From: Anaerolineae bacterium
GTDB lineage: Bacteria > Chloroflexota > Anaerolineae > Anaerolineales > E44-bin32
Direction of reading: 5' to 3'
Assembly: GCA_011192015.1 (NCBI GenBank)
Contig: DUET01000074.1
Coordinates: 42,863 to 106,862 of the forward strand
DNA length: 64,000 nucleotides
Shown here piece after piece: positions 37,493-46,858 of the stretch. A program made the position numbers and the translations under genes. Positions within the stretch are counted from its first letter, which is position 1. The number at the start of each line of letters is the position of its first letter. A model generated the notes under the pieces. That model did not search any database, was not told where the DNA came from, and was given only the letters and a program-made list of their open reading frames with translations.

Positions 37493-38419
37493 ATGCGATC
37501 GAAAAACGCACCCAGCAAGAAGATGATCATGACCTTGGCCAAAGTCATCATCGCTGTAGCTTGGGCTGACGGCGAAATGACGTTCGAAGAGGTCAACTGC
37601 TTGAAAGACCTGCTCTTTCATCTCCATGGGCTGGAGGCGCGGGATTGGGCCTCCCTGGATATCTACATCGAAAACCCGGTTGGCCCGGATGAGCGTGAGC
37701 GCCTGCTGCATGACCTCAAGAACATGATCCGCACGTCAGAAGAGAAGCAGCTGGCCCGGGAAGCCCTCGATCAAATGCTGCATGCAGATGGTGTTGTCAC
37801 CGAGCGCGAACAGGTGGTTGCCAAGGAAATTGAGGAAGCGATCGAATCCACCACCACCGGTGTTTTCAGCGGCGTCAGCAAGTTGATTGCCGGCGCCATG
37901 GATCGTCGATCCAGAGCCCTGGCCCGAGCGCCCAATCGTGAACGAGATATCGAAGAGTATTTACGCAACAAGGTGCTGTACGGTCTGCGGCAACGCATCC
38001 ATCAAGGGGATATCAACCTTGACATCCCCGAGGAGGATCTGCGCAAACTCAGTCTGGCCGGGGGCTTGATGGCGCGCGTAGCTCATGTCGATCGCCACAC
38101 CAGCGAGGGCGAATTCGAAGCCATGGTGGAAGCCATCAGTCAGGGCTGGAATCTCACACCCAGAGAAGCTGCCTACGTGGCCGAAATAGCCGTCTCCGGC
38201 GCGTCTGCGGAAGTCGACAACTTTCGCCTGACGCGCGAATTCTTCACCTGCACGACTCCCGAAGAGCGTCTTCAACTCATCCACGTACTCTTTTCCGTTG
38301 CCTCCGCAGACGGTGATCTTTCCTTCGCTGAAACCGAAGAGATCCGAACGATCGCCATCGGCTTCAAGCTTACACACAGGCAATTCATCAACGCCAAGCT
38401 GAAAGTTCTGAAGTCCTGA
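37493..38419 (+). CDS. TerB-like domain protein (two TerB-type modules)
   Basis: 'MTLAKVIIAVAWADGEMTFEEVNCLKDLLF' and a second 'IHVLFSVASADGDLSFAETEEIRTIAIGF'. Confidence 0.75.
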   Translation: MRSKNAPSKKMIMTLAKVIIAVAWADGEMTFEEVNCLKDLLFHLHGLEARDWASLDIYIENPVGPDERERLLHDLKNMIRTSEEKQLAREALDQMLHADGVVTEREQVVAKEIEEAIESTTTGVFSGVSKLIAGAMDRRSRALARAPNRERDIEEYLRNKVLYGLRQRIHQGDINLDIPEEDLRKLSLAGGLMARVAHVDRHTSEGEFEAMVEAISQGWNLTPREAAYVAEIAVSGASAEVDNFRLTREFFTCTTPEERLQLIHVLFSVASADGDLSFAETEEIRTIAIGFKLTHRQFINAKLKVLKS

Positions 38420-38423
38420 GGAT

Positions 38424-38449
38424 ATCCCGCCACATCCTGGTGGCGGGAT
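38424..38449. terminator. Bidirectional terminator in a 32-nt convergent gap
   Basis: atcccgccac-atcctg-gtggcgggat. Confidence 0.6.
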
Positions 38450-38451
38450 GG

Positions 38452-39747
38452 TTAGGTCTCCCCGAGCGCCGCCGATCTTCCTGCGACCCATCCCGTCGAA
38501 AAAGCCGCTTGGAGATTATAGCCGCCGGTATCGGCGTCGATATCGAGCACCTCACCGGCGAAATACAGCCCCTTTACCAATCTCGAAGCCATCGATCGTG
38601 GATCGACTTCGCGGGTGGATACGCCTCCGGCTGTGATGATGGCGGCCGCGAGCGGGCGATGACCCGTCACGAGCAGGCGGAAATCCTTCAACCAATCCCG
38701 CAACCGCCTGCGTTCGTCGCTCGTCAGCTGGTGGGCACGCCGATCAGCGGCGATCTTCGTCTGTTCGACACACACCGGGATTAGCTTATGCGGCAGCAGC
38801 CCCTTGAGCAGGGTGCGAAAATGCCGCTTGCCGTACGCATCCAGATCGCGAAGCAAGCGCGCATCCAGTTTCTTTTCATCGAGGGCGGGTTTGAGATCGA
38901 TCGAGATGGCAACCTGCCTGCCCTCACGCAGCGCATCCACGACCCTCCTGCTCAAGGTCAGGATGATCGGTCCGGAGACGCCAAAGTGTGTGAAGAGCAT
39001 CTCGCCGAAGGCCTGCGCTCCCTTCCTGCCGTCGAACACGAGGCTCACGCTGACGTTCCGCAGGCTCAATCCCTGGAGTTTCGAGGCCGTATTCCCGTCT
39101 GTTTCCAGAGGTACCAGCGCCGGGCGAATGGGGACCAACGTGTGCCCCACTTCCTCCGCCATGCGATAGCCATCACCCGTGGAACCTGTTGCCGGGTAGG
39201 ATGCACCGCCCGTCGCCAGGATGACGGCATCGGCAGGCTGCATGCGCTTCGAGCGATCGGCCCGTTCCGCAGCAGCCAAACCGCCCGCCGGCACAGCGGC
39301 CAGCATCACACCCGACACACGCCCCTTCTCGACCACCAACCGCTCGACCCTCACCCCCGTTGCCATTCGTACCCCAACTTCACGCCCCCAGCTCACCAAC
39401 GCCTCGACGATTTGATGAGCATCCCCGCTGGCCGGGAAGACACGTCCCCCACGTTCGGTGACAGTTTGCACACCTCGTGCTTCCAGAAAGGTCATCAGCT
39501 CATGGCTGAAGAATCGAGCGAAGGCACGGCGAAGGAAACGACCGTTTCTCCCGAAGTGCGCGATGAAATCATCGATCGTGGCGATGTTGGTCAGGTTGCA
39601 GCGCCCCTTGCCCGTGATGCTCAGCTTGCGTCCGGGACGATCCATCTTCTCCAAGAGAATCGTTTCCGCTCCAGATGCAGCAGCCTGCCCGGCAGCCATC
39701 AACCCGGAAGCGCCGCCTCCCACCACGATCACACGATGTTTGATCAT
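38452..39747 (-). CDS. HI0933/YhiN-family FAD-dependent oxidoreductase
   Basis: 'VIVVGGGASGLMAAGQAAASGAETILLEKMDRPGRKLSITGKGRCNLTN', 'ITAGGVSTREVDPRSMASRLVKGLYFAGEVLDIDADTGGYNLQAAFSTGWVAG'. Confidence 0.93.
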   Translation of the reverse strand: MIKHRVIVVGGGASGLMAAGQAAASGAETILLEKMDRPGRKLSITGKGRCNLTNIATIDDFIAHFGRNGRFLRRAFARFFSHELMTFLEARGVQTVTERGGRVFPASGDAHQIVEALVSWGREVGVRMATGVRVERLVVEKGRVSGVMLAAVPAGGLAAAERADRSKRMQPADAVILATGGASYPATGSTGDGYRMAEEVGHTLVPIRPALVPLETDGNTASKLQGLSLRNVSVSLVFDGRKGAQAFGEMLFTHFGVSGPIILTLSRRVVDALREGRQVAISIDLKPALDEKKLDARLLRDLDAYGKRHFRTLLKGLLPHKLIPVCVEQTKIAADRRAHQLTSDERRRLRDWLKDFRLLVTGHRPLAAAIITAGGVSTREVDPRSMASRLVKGLYFAGEVLDIDADTGGYNLQAAFSTGWVAGRSAALGET

Positions 39748-39817
39748 GCTGCTGTCAACCCGGATGTTTCATATATGGGGGACCAAACGCCTGCTTGGAC
39801 CAGGCATGTCTGTATTC

Positions 39818-40714
39818 TCATCGCTGCAGAAGCGCTTGCACATCATACGTCTCAAGGACCTGCGGAACCAGAAGCTTGGCATCCGGGATGATCTCCCGCA
39901 TCATGCCTTCGAAAGCCCGTAAATCCGCACGCCTCATCGGCGGCCAGATCCAATTGCTGGGATCAGGGAGCATCCGCAGGGGTCGAGAGAGAGGCCGGAA
40001 GAAATCGTCCCAATGGATGGGGATTACGAGCCTCGGTCGGATGCGGGGCAGGAGATTCTCAAAATCCCGACGCCGGCCAAACGGAGCCAAGCAGAGCACA
40101 TCGGCGGTTTGGGGAAACTCGGAGTTCAAACCACTGGCCAGGAACAAGCTCCGTCCACCCACGCGCACATGGAAGCTGAAACAAGAATCCATGCGGAAGT
40201 CCGAAAAACGCAGGGGTTGTTTTATATCCAGTCTCGTGGAGCCGCAAGCCACACGCATTCCAAAGATAGTGCGATGCTCATCCTGGAAGACATCAATCTC
40301 CACCTCTCCCAGGACCAGGCGGTCCCCCTCAGCGATCTCTCGAATCTGCCGCCTGGGAACATCGAGCGTCTCCAGGAGCCGGCAGGCGTTCGACGAGCCA
40401 TAGACCTCGGCGCTCGTGGCCTCCACGACCGCCGGAACGTCCATGAGGTGGTCATAGTGGGCATGCGTGATCAGGATGTAATCGCAGCGAGGCAGGATGG
40501 CTGCCGCCAGATCGGCATTCGGGCGCATCCGCCCGAACGCCACTTGCCACAGCGATGGGCGCGTGAAGAAGGGATCGAACGCCAGGACCGTGCTTCCGAG
40601 TCCGAGTTCCAGCCCGGCCACTCCAAGCCAGCGCAGTTTGATGTTGGTTTCCAAACTTCGTTCTCTTTCCGTCGTCATACCATGTTCATCCAATTTGCCT
40701 GATTCATCCAACAT
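39818..40714 (-). CDS. MBL-fold (UlaG/NAPE-PLD-like) hydrolase
   Basis: 'CDYILITHAHYDHLMDVPAV', 'RPRLVIPIHWDDFFRPL'. Confidence 0.85.
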   Translation of the reverse strand: MLDESGKLDEHGMTTERERSLETNIKLRWLGVAGLELGLGSTVLAFDPFFTRPSLWQVAFGRMRPNADLAAAILPRCDYILITHAHYDHLMDVPAVVEATSAEVYGSSNACRLLETLDVPRRQIREIAEGDRLVLGEVEIDVFQDEHRTIFGMRVACGSTRLDIKQPLRFSDFRMDSCFSFHVRVGGRSLFLASGLNSEFPQTADVLCLAPFGRRRDFENLLPRIRPRLVIPIHWDDFFRPLSRPLRMLPDPSNWIWPPMRRADLRAFEGMMREIIPDAKLLVPQVLETYDVQALLQR

Positions 40715-40735
40715 CGATAGATGAATGCCGCTATG

Positions 40736-41158
40736 TTAATCATCGACCCGTGGGCGACGGCGCAAGCGCTTGATCGTGCTGCGGTGTCGCTTCTGCTCCA
40801 GGCGACGCAATCTGGAGGCAAGCGATGGGTGTACTTGTCGTCGAGTTTTCGGTCGCTTGGAAGCCTGGCGAATCAGATCCACGAGCCGATCGATTGCATC
40901 CTGGCGATTGCGCTCCTGCGTGCGGTAGCGTCGCGCCTCCAAGATCAGGACCCCGTCTTTCGTGAGCTTCTTGCCAGCGATGCGCATCAGACGCTGCCGC
41001 ACTTCATCCGGTAGCGAAGGGGATTGGACGATGTCGAAGCGAAGCTGAACCGCCGTGGCGACCTTGTTGACATGCTGCCCTCCCGGACCGGAGGCACGCA
41101 CGAACTCCAGTTCGATCTCCTCCTCAGGGATCGTGATTTCCGGTGTGATCCTGATCAT
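40736..41158 (-). CDS. arfB: Peptidyl-tRNA hydrolase ArfB / class I RF-like domain protein
   Basis: 'EIELEFVRASGPGGQHVNKVATAVQLRFDI' (GGQ) and basic C-terminus. Confidence 0.9.
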   Translation of the reverse strand: MIRITPEITIPEEEIELEFVRASGPGGQHVNKVATAVQLRFDIVQSPSLPDEVRQRLMRIAGKKLTKDGVLILEARRYRTQERNRQDAIDRLVDLIRQASKRPKTRRQVHPSLASRLRRLEQKRHRSTIKRLRRRPRVDD

Positions 41159-41248
41159 GTTCCTAGCATACCTCAGGATTGATGCGACACTCACCTTCCA
41201 GTGGATATCGGATTGGATCAACATGCCCATTCCGAAGTCTTAGACATG

Positions 41249-41280
41249 CCGGTCCCCGATGAGAAGCCATCGGGGACCGG
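41249..41280 (-). terminator. Terminator-like hairpin downstream of the membrane protein gene
   Basis: 13-bp stem ccggtccccgatg-agaagc-catcggggaccgg; no U-tract. Confidence 0.45.
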
Positions 41281-41358
41281 TTCAGGCGTTGATCGAATGC
41301 CTGTAACGGAAACGAATGCATCCCAACCATACTATAGACAATCTACAGCCACGCCATC

Positions 41359-42537
41359 CTACCCGGGAGTCTGATTCTCCGGATCACTTGCCTGCACGGG
41401 CATGGCATCAACCGTCCTGCGTGTCTTGAAGAAGAACGACAAGATCGTGAACACCAGACCCACGATGGCCAGAATCGCTGCCTGGATGGCGATCGCCGTT
41501 GTCAGTGATCCGATAACGGACCCCACGACGTCAAGTGCGAAATCCATGATCTCGGGGGATATGTAGTCCGGCAGCAGTTGTGCTCCATAGACCGAGAAAC
41601 TCCAATGGAAAAGCAGCGTCACGATTTGAGAACCGATGAAGGCCATTACCCCCAAGATTAATAGCGGGATCCCCCACCAAAGGAAGAATCCCTTCAAGGA
41701 TCGCACGCCGAAGATGGTTACAAGCAGAAGCAGTACCGCCGGCAGCAGAGGACTGAACCGGATTCCCAATCGAATCAGTCTCAGAGTGCTTAGATCAAGG
41801 TCCCCATCCCCATCGCCCTCTCCCGTCAACGAAGCTGACAGATCAAGCACGTCATCGATATCCCCGACGATTTCTCCCAAGATGATCTGTATCTGTGGGC
41901 GAAATTGGTCGATGAGATCCTGTGGAGGGCTGCAGGTCAGCAACATGCTGACGCTGGACATGTTCATCTCGAGCTGGGAAAGCCGCATCAATTGGTCGTT
42001 GGTGCAGGGTGGTCGTGTGCTCACCAGATCCAAAAAGGCTTGCATGCCGGCATCCCCCAGGATGTGTGCCTTGAACTCCACCATGGAGATGACGATCGGC
42101 GAGGCCAAGTCCCCGGTATCCAGCATGAAGAACACCTGATCGAGTACGCTCTCGAATTCCCCCCGCAGCCATGGCCTGGGGATCAAGCCAACCAGTAATC
42201 GTTCCCAATCCTGCTCCGACAGGTCGGCGAAGAAAGCGGGGGGGCCACCATCCCCTTCTCCCGGGTCTGCTCCCGGATCCGGTGGGCCGTCCCCCTCACA
42301 TTGCGTGGGATCTTCCAGGCAGGGATTGTAGGTCATGCTCTCATGCATCTGCTTCGCCACCAGGCGAGGCAAGCGCTCGTAGAACTCCTGCTCTGCGAGG
42401 GCGGTCTTATAAACCTCCGGATCGGTAAGTTTCCCCTCGATATTGAACACCAGGAGCACAACCAGAGAGATGATCACAAACAGGATGGCGAAAATTGCAG
42501 CTAAGGCGCGGGCACAACCCGTCAGCAGCGTCTTCAT
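41359..42537 (-). CDS. Multi-TM membrane protein, hypothetical
   Basis: N-terminal TM then large extracytoplasmic region and C-terminal TM cluster. Confidence 0.65.
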   Translation of the reverse strand: MKTLLTGCARALAAIFAILFVIISLVVLLVFNIEGKLTDPEVYKTALAEQEFYERLPRLVAKQMHESMTYNPCLEDPTQCEGDGPPDPGADPGEGDGGPPAFFADLSEQDWERLLVGLIPRPWLRGEFESVLDQVFFMLDTGDLASPIVISMVEFKAHILGDAGMQAFLDLVSTRPPCTNDQLMRLSQLEMNMSSVSMLLTCSPPQDLIDQFRPQIQIILGEIVGDIDDVLDLSASLTGEGDGDGDLDLSTLRLIRLGIRFSPLLPAVLLLLVTIFGVRSLKGFFLWWGIPLLILGVMAFIGSQIVTLLFHWSFSVYGAQLLPDYISPEIMDFALDVVGSVIGSLTTAIAIQAAILAIVGLVFTILSFFFKTRRTVDAMPVQASDPENQTPG

Positions 42538-42799
42538 TTGGGAACTCCTCCAATTGGGCGTGTATCAAGAGCTCTTCATTCGCCGAGGCTGGGTTCTGTT
42601 CATCACATCCAAACACCTCTTCCTGCTCGATCGTGACGCCGAACCCAACTATCATCCGATGCCTCGATCAAACCACGACCTCGGTCTTCCATCGATATGG
42701 ACACCGCGGCTTAGAATTCTAGATCAGAATCCAACCCCACGCAAAAATTCTCCTTCGAGTGTGGATTGCCATCAAATCCTGGAATTCAGTTAAATCCAA

Positions 42800-42828
42800 A
42801 TCGGAGCGGGTAAGAGGCCCGCTCCGAT
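42800..42828 (-). terminator. Terminator-like hairpin downstream of the M23 gene
   Basis: 11-bp stem atcggagcggg-taagagg-cccgctccgat; TTTGGATTT follows on the minus strand. Confidence 0.6.
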
Positions 42829-42877
42829 GAGTTTTCGTTTCTCCATCGACGGCTGACCGGCCGCCAGCGGACATGGC

Positions 42878-44056
42878 CTACTGCAGGAAGTTCATCGGGT
42901 TGACCTTGCCGTAGCTGTCGCTCATCAACTCGATGTGCAGATGCGGGCCGGTCGATTTTCCGGTGGTCCCCATCAGTCCGATCACATTCCCCTGGAAGAC
43001 CGCCTGCCCACAGGCAACGTTGATCTGCGACAGGTGTGCATACAGTGTCTGCCATCCGTTCCCGTGGTCGATGACGACGACATTCCCATACCCGAAGTAA
43101 TTCCAGCCCGCGTACACGATCACCCCGGCGTCGGTGGCGAAGAGCAGATTGCCCTCGGATCCGCCGATGTCGATTGCAGGGTGAATGTCAGGATCGTAGT
43201 GATAGCCCGAGATGTAGCGCGCCGTCGTGGGCCAGATGAAGGTCCCGTTCCCAACCGGGCCGTCATAGACGGAACCGCAATGCCCAGGGCCCAGGATTTG
43301 TGCCGATGCAGGATTGGCGCGCGTGATGCGTGGCGCCCGCCAGGTTGGAATGGTGCGTTTCCCGCCCGGAACGATCAACATCATTCCGGCTTCGATCGAA
43401 GGAGTGGAGACATTGATGGTGGGATCGAGATTGTTACCTGGCCATTCCACGATGTCATCGGCTTCTACGCCGAAGAAACTGGCTACGCCAGTAAGACTCT
43501 CTCCCGTGGTCCAATAATGCAAAGCTCCATCCACCGGCAGGATGTTGAGCTCCATGCCCGGAACCAGAGAATGAGGATCGCCTTCGAGTTCCTCCCAATT
43601 ACCCCAAAGGATGGTCTCGGGTTTGAGCCCATACTTGTCGGCGATGCCGAAAAGAGTATCGCCAGTTTGGACAAGATATTTGACGACTTCCATCCGGGGA
43701 CGGCTGGGGATGATGGTGTGGATATCCGCTTGACGTGATATCCCCTCCATGCTCCCACCGCCGAAGGCATAGGTAGGAAGATCCTCGATGGAGAGGGATG
43801 GATCCAGCGTAGGAATCGACTGGTTGGTATCGATATCCACCAACGGAGCACCGCTTAATGCAGGCAATGACCGTATGCCCACACTCGTGGCCCAGATTCC
43901 CAATCCCAGAACGATCACCAACGCCAAATGCTTGGCGTAGCGAGCCGTGAAGCCGCGCCAGCCTAATTTGGTGACTTCCTTCCACCAAGCCCCCATCGAA
44001 GCAAGTCGTTCCCTCATCACGTTCATCCATTTACTTATTTCGAATCGCTTCGGCAT
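42878..44056 (-). CDS. LysM + M23 family metallopeptidase
   Basis: LysM 'YLVQTGDTLFGIADKYGLKPETILWGN'; M23 'HPAIDIGG' and 'GPHLHIEL'. Confidence 0.92.
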   Translation of the reverse strand: MPKRFEISKWMNVMRERLASMGAWWKEVTKLGWRGFTARYAKHLALVIVLGLGIWATSVGIRSLPALSGAPLVDIDTNQSIPTLDPSLSIEDLPTYAFGGGSMEGISRQADIHTIIPSRPRMEVVKYLVQTGDTLFGIADKYGLKPETILWGNWEELEGDPHSLVPGMELNILPVDGALHYWTTGESLTGVASFFGVEADDIVEWPGNNLDPTINVSTPSIEAGMMLIVPGGKRTIPTWRAPRITRANPASAQILGPGHCGSVYDGPVGNGTFIWPTTARYISGYHYDPDIHPAIDIGGSEGNLLFATDAGVIVYAGWNYFGYGNVVVIDHGNGWQTLYAHLSQINVACGQAVFQGNVIGLMGTTGKSTGPHLHIELMSDSYGKVNPMNFLQ

Positions 44057-44129
44057 CAGAATGCCTCCCCATTGGTCGGCATCATATCAAGCGGTGCTAG
44101 GACCGTCAAGCAACGCTTTCCCTACGCTT

Positions 44130-45206
44130 TCACGGCAGTACGTACCACGGATTCACAAATCCACCTCCGGAACGTGTCTCAAAATGCAGGTGGGGTCCGG
44201 TGGAATTTCCGGTGGATCCGCCCCAACCGATGGTCTGCCCCTTGCTCACACTCTGGCCACAACCCACAGCCACTCCGTTAAGGTGTGCATACAGCGTTAG
44301 CCATCCGTTGCCATGATCGATCATCACGATGTTGCCATAGCCGCCATAGGACCAGCCGGCAAAGACCACCACTCCGCTGTCTGCGGCCCACACGGGTTCT
44401 CCTATGCCTACAGCAATATCGATCGCCAAGTGCCCCGACCAATAATCATTGCCCGAGATGATGTGTTGGGAGCAGGGCCAGATAAAGCTGCCTGTGCCCA
44501 CAGCTCCGGAGTAGGGCCCGGTGCAGCCTCCCGGCCCCAGGGCGGATCCCACGCCAGCACTGCCGCGAGCGATGGTGGGCACGATCCATGGCGTCAGCGC
44601 GCGCGCGCCTCCGGGGATCATGAGCCACTTGCCTGCTTCGATCTGCGGATTGACCGGATCGAGGTCGTTCCCCACCCAGTCCAGGATTTCCTTCTCCTCA
44701 ACTCCGTACACTCGCGCCACGAGACCTAAATGGTCGCCTTCCCTCCACTGATAGTAGGCTCCATCCACGGGCAGGATATTGAGTTCCAGGCCCGTTTTCA
44801 GCATATGGGGGTTGTCGTTGAGAACAGCATAGTTTCCCAAGAGCACGGTCTCGGGTTTGATATTGAATGCTTTGGCGATTCCGAAGATCGAGTCTCCAGG
44901 CTGAACCGTGTAGCGTATGACCTCCACACGAGGGCGCTGAGGGAATTCGGTATAGAGATTCGGCTGACGAGAAAGCGAAGTCTCCGAGCTTTGGGGGATA
45001 AAGACCGGTAGATCGACCTCGGTAGCGGACGCGTTGGCATTGACCTGAGACGTGCCTTGCATGCTGTTTCCCGCCCATGCGGTGCTCAGGTTGAGCCATG
45101 TGGCCCAGATGGCGGCTGCCAATCCGATAAGGCCGATGAGTATGGAGAGACCGTATTCGCGCCAACGCTGGCGAACGGTCTCGACGAGGGCGGTACTAAT
45201 GGGCAT
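44130..45206 (-). CDS. LysM + M23 family metallopeptidase (tandem paralog)
   Basis: LysM 'YTVQPGDSIFGIAKAFNIKPETVLLGN'; M23 'HLAIDIAV' and 'GPHLHFET'; start overlaps the 3' end of rho. Confidence 0.92.
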   Translation of the reverse strand: MPISTALVETVRQRWREYGLSILIGLIGLAAAIWATWLNLSTAWAGNSMQGTSQVNANASATEVDLPVFIPQSSETSLSRQPNLYTEFPQRPRVEVIRYTVQPGDSIFGIAKAFNIKPETVLLGNYAVLNDNPHMLKTGLELNILPVDGAYYQWREGDHLGLVARVYGVEEKEILDWVGNDLDPVNPQIEAGKWLMIPGGARALTPWIVPTIARGSAGVGSALGPGGCTGPYSGAVGTGSFIWPCSQHIISGNDYWSGHLAIDIAVGIGEPVWAADSGVVVFAGWSYGGYGNIVMIDHGNGWLTLYAHLNGVAVGCGQSVSKGQTIGWGGSTGNSTGPHLHFETRSGGGFVNPWYVLP

Positions 45207-46476
45207 CCTCGGTCAGTGTCTCAAGAAATTCCTGATTGTTTTCAGTGCGTGAGAGGCGCTGAATGAGGGCCTCGGTTGCATTGGCAAGATCCATCCCCGC
45301 ACCATTCGGCGGGGGTGTGATCATCTGGGAGAACATACGCCGCATCAACCAGACCAGTTGCGTGATATCCGGTCCCAGGAGCAATTCCTCCCGTCGTGTG
45401 GATGAACGGTCAATGTCGAAAGCCGGGAATATTCGGCGCTCCTGGAGTCTGCGAGAAAGGTGTAGTTCCATGTTGCCGGTTCCCTTGAACTCCTCATAAA
45501 CCACATCATCCATGCGAGACCCCGTGTCAACCAAACACGTAGCAATGATGGTTAACGATCCACCTTCCTCGATGTTACGTGCTGCACCGAAGAACTTCTT
45601 TGGAGGATAGAGCGCAGCGGGATCCAAACCGCCGGAAAGCGTTCGTCCAGAGGGAGTAACCATCAAGTTGTAGGCTCGTGCCAATCGTGTGATGGAGTCC
45701 ATGAGAATCACGACATCGCGCCCCATTTCCACGAGCCGTTTGGCGCGCTGCAGCGCCATCTCGGCCACACGCACGTGGGAAGTCACCGGCTCATCAAACG
45801 TTGAGGAGATCACCTCTGCATCCACAGAGCGATCCATGTCTGTAACCTCTTCGGGACGCTCGCCGATCAACGCGACCATCAAATGCACGCTTGGATAGTT
45901 GTTCGAGATGGCATTTGCGACCTGCTTGAGAACGGTCGTCTTTCCCGCTTTGGGCGGGGAGACGATCAAGCCTCGCTGCCCTTTGCCGATCGGAGCGATA
46001 AGGTTCAGCATGCGCGTGGCGATCGTATAGCGATCGGTCTCGAGATTGAAGCGCTCCTCAGGGAAGATCGGGGTTTGACTTTCAAAACGCGGTCGGTTCC
46101 GCGATTCCTCAGGATCGAGTCCGTTGATCGATTCCACCCTCAACAAGCCGAAGTATTTCTCCGATTCCTTCGGGGGGCGGATTTGCCCGATCACCATGTC
46201 TCCGGTGCGCAATCCGAAACGTCGAATCTGCGATTGGGAGACGTAGATATCATTCGGTCCGGGCAGATAGTGATCCGCTCGGAGGAAACCCATTCCTTCA
46301 CTCATGATATCCAGGATTCCTCCGCGCAATTCGAGACCCTGCCTTTCTGCTTCGGTCTGCATGATGCGCAGGATCAAATCTTCCTTCTTCATACGACCCG
46401 CGCCCTGAATATTCAGCTCTTTGGAATGGGTGCGCAGATCAGCAAGGCTCATCGCTTCCAGGGTCTTGATGTTCAT
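45196..46476 (-). CDS. rho: Transcription termination factor Rho
   Basis: 'MSLADLRTHSKELNIQG', 'GQRGLIVSPPKAGKTTVLKQVANAI', 'VILMDSITRLARAYN', 'GGLDPAALYPPKKFFGAARNIEEGGSLTIIAT'. Confidence 0.97.
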   Translation of the reverse strand: MNIKTLEAMSLADLRTHSKELNIQGAGRMKKEDLILRIMQTEAERQGLELRGGILDIMSEGMGFLRADHYLPGPNDIYVSQSQIRRFGLRTGDMVIGQIRPPKESEKYFGLLRVESINGLDPEESRNRPRFESQTPIFPEERFNLETDRYTIATRMLNLIAPIGKGQRGLIVSPPKAGKTTVLKQVANAISNNYPSVHLMVALIGERPEEVTDMDRSVDAEVISSTFDEPVTSHVRVAEMALQRAKRLVEMGRDVVILMDSITRLARAYNLMVTPSGRTLSGGLDPAALYPPKKFFGAARNIEEGGSLTIIATCLVDTGSRMDDVVYEEFKGTGNMELHLSRRLQERRIFPAFDIDRSSTRREELLLGPDITQLVWLMRRMFSQMITPPPNGAGMDLANATEALIQRLSRTENNQEFLETLTEDAH

Positions 46477-46649
46477 ATCTGGTGACTCCATGTGAAATAG
46501 CAAGGGCTTTTGATAGACGCATTCCTGCGAAAGTTTCCGCAAATCACCCGACTCGTAAGTCGCGATTTGGTGATCAGGGATTGCTTAAAGGCCAAGTCAG
46601 ATTTGGGTCGTGGGGGATTGCCATGGGCAACCGAGATCTAAGCTGCGTA

Positions 46650-46678
46650 ATTATAGCACGCCGACCAGCAACTGACAA
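46650..46678 (-). promoter_or_regulatory. Sigma70-type promoter for rho
   Basis: Minus strand TTGTCA-N17-TATAAT, about 165 nt upstream of the rho start codon. Confidence 0.75.
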
Positions 46679-46858
46679 CCCAACTTCTACGCACTAAAGT
46701 ACTAACCCCTACGTTGCCAATGCCTTCGCTCCCCCAGAAGGATCCAATGATACAGGATTGAGTGCAACCTCCCTGAAAATTGAAGACTAATCCCTCAGCA
46801 GATCCACGAGGACGGAAAACGCTAATCTGGCTGCCAGTCCTTACGGCAATCTTACAAC

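Noticed and set aside
38788-39891. 367-aa + strand ORF
   Set aside because: Antisense to the HI0933-family oxidoreductase; shadow ORF.
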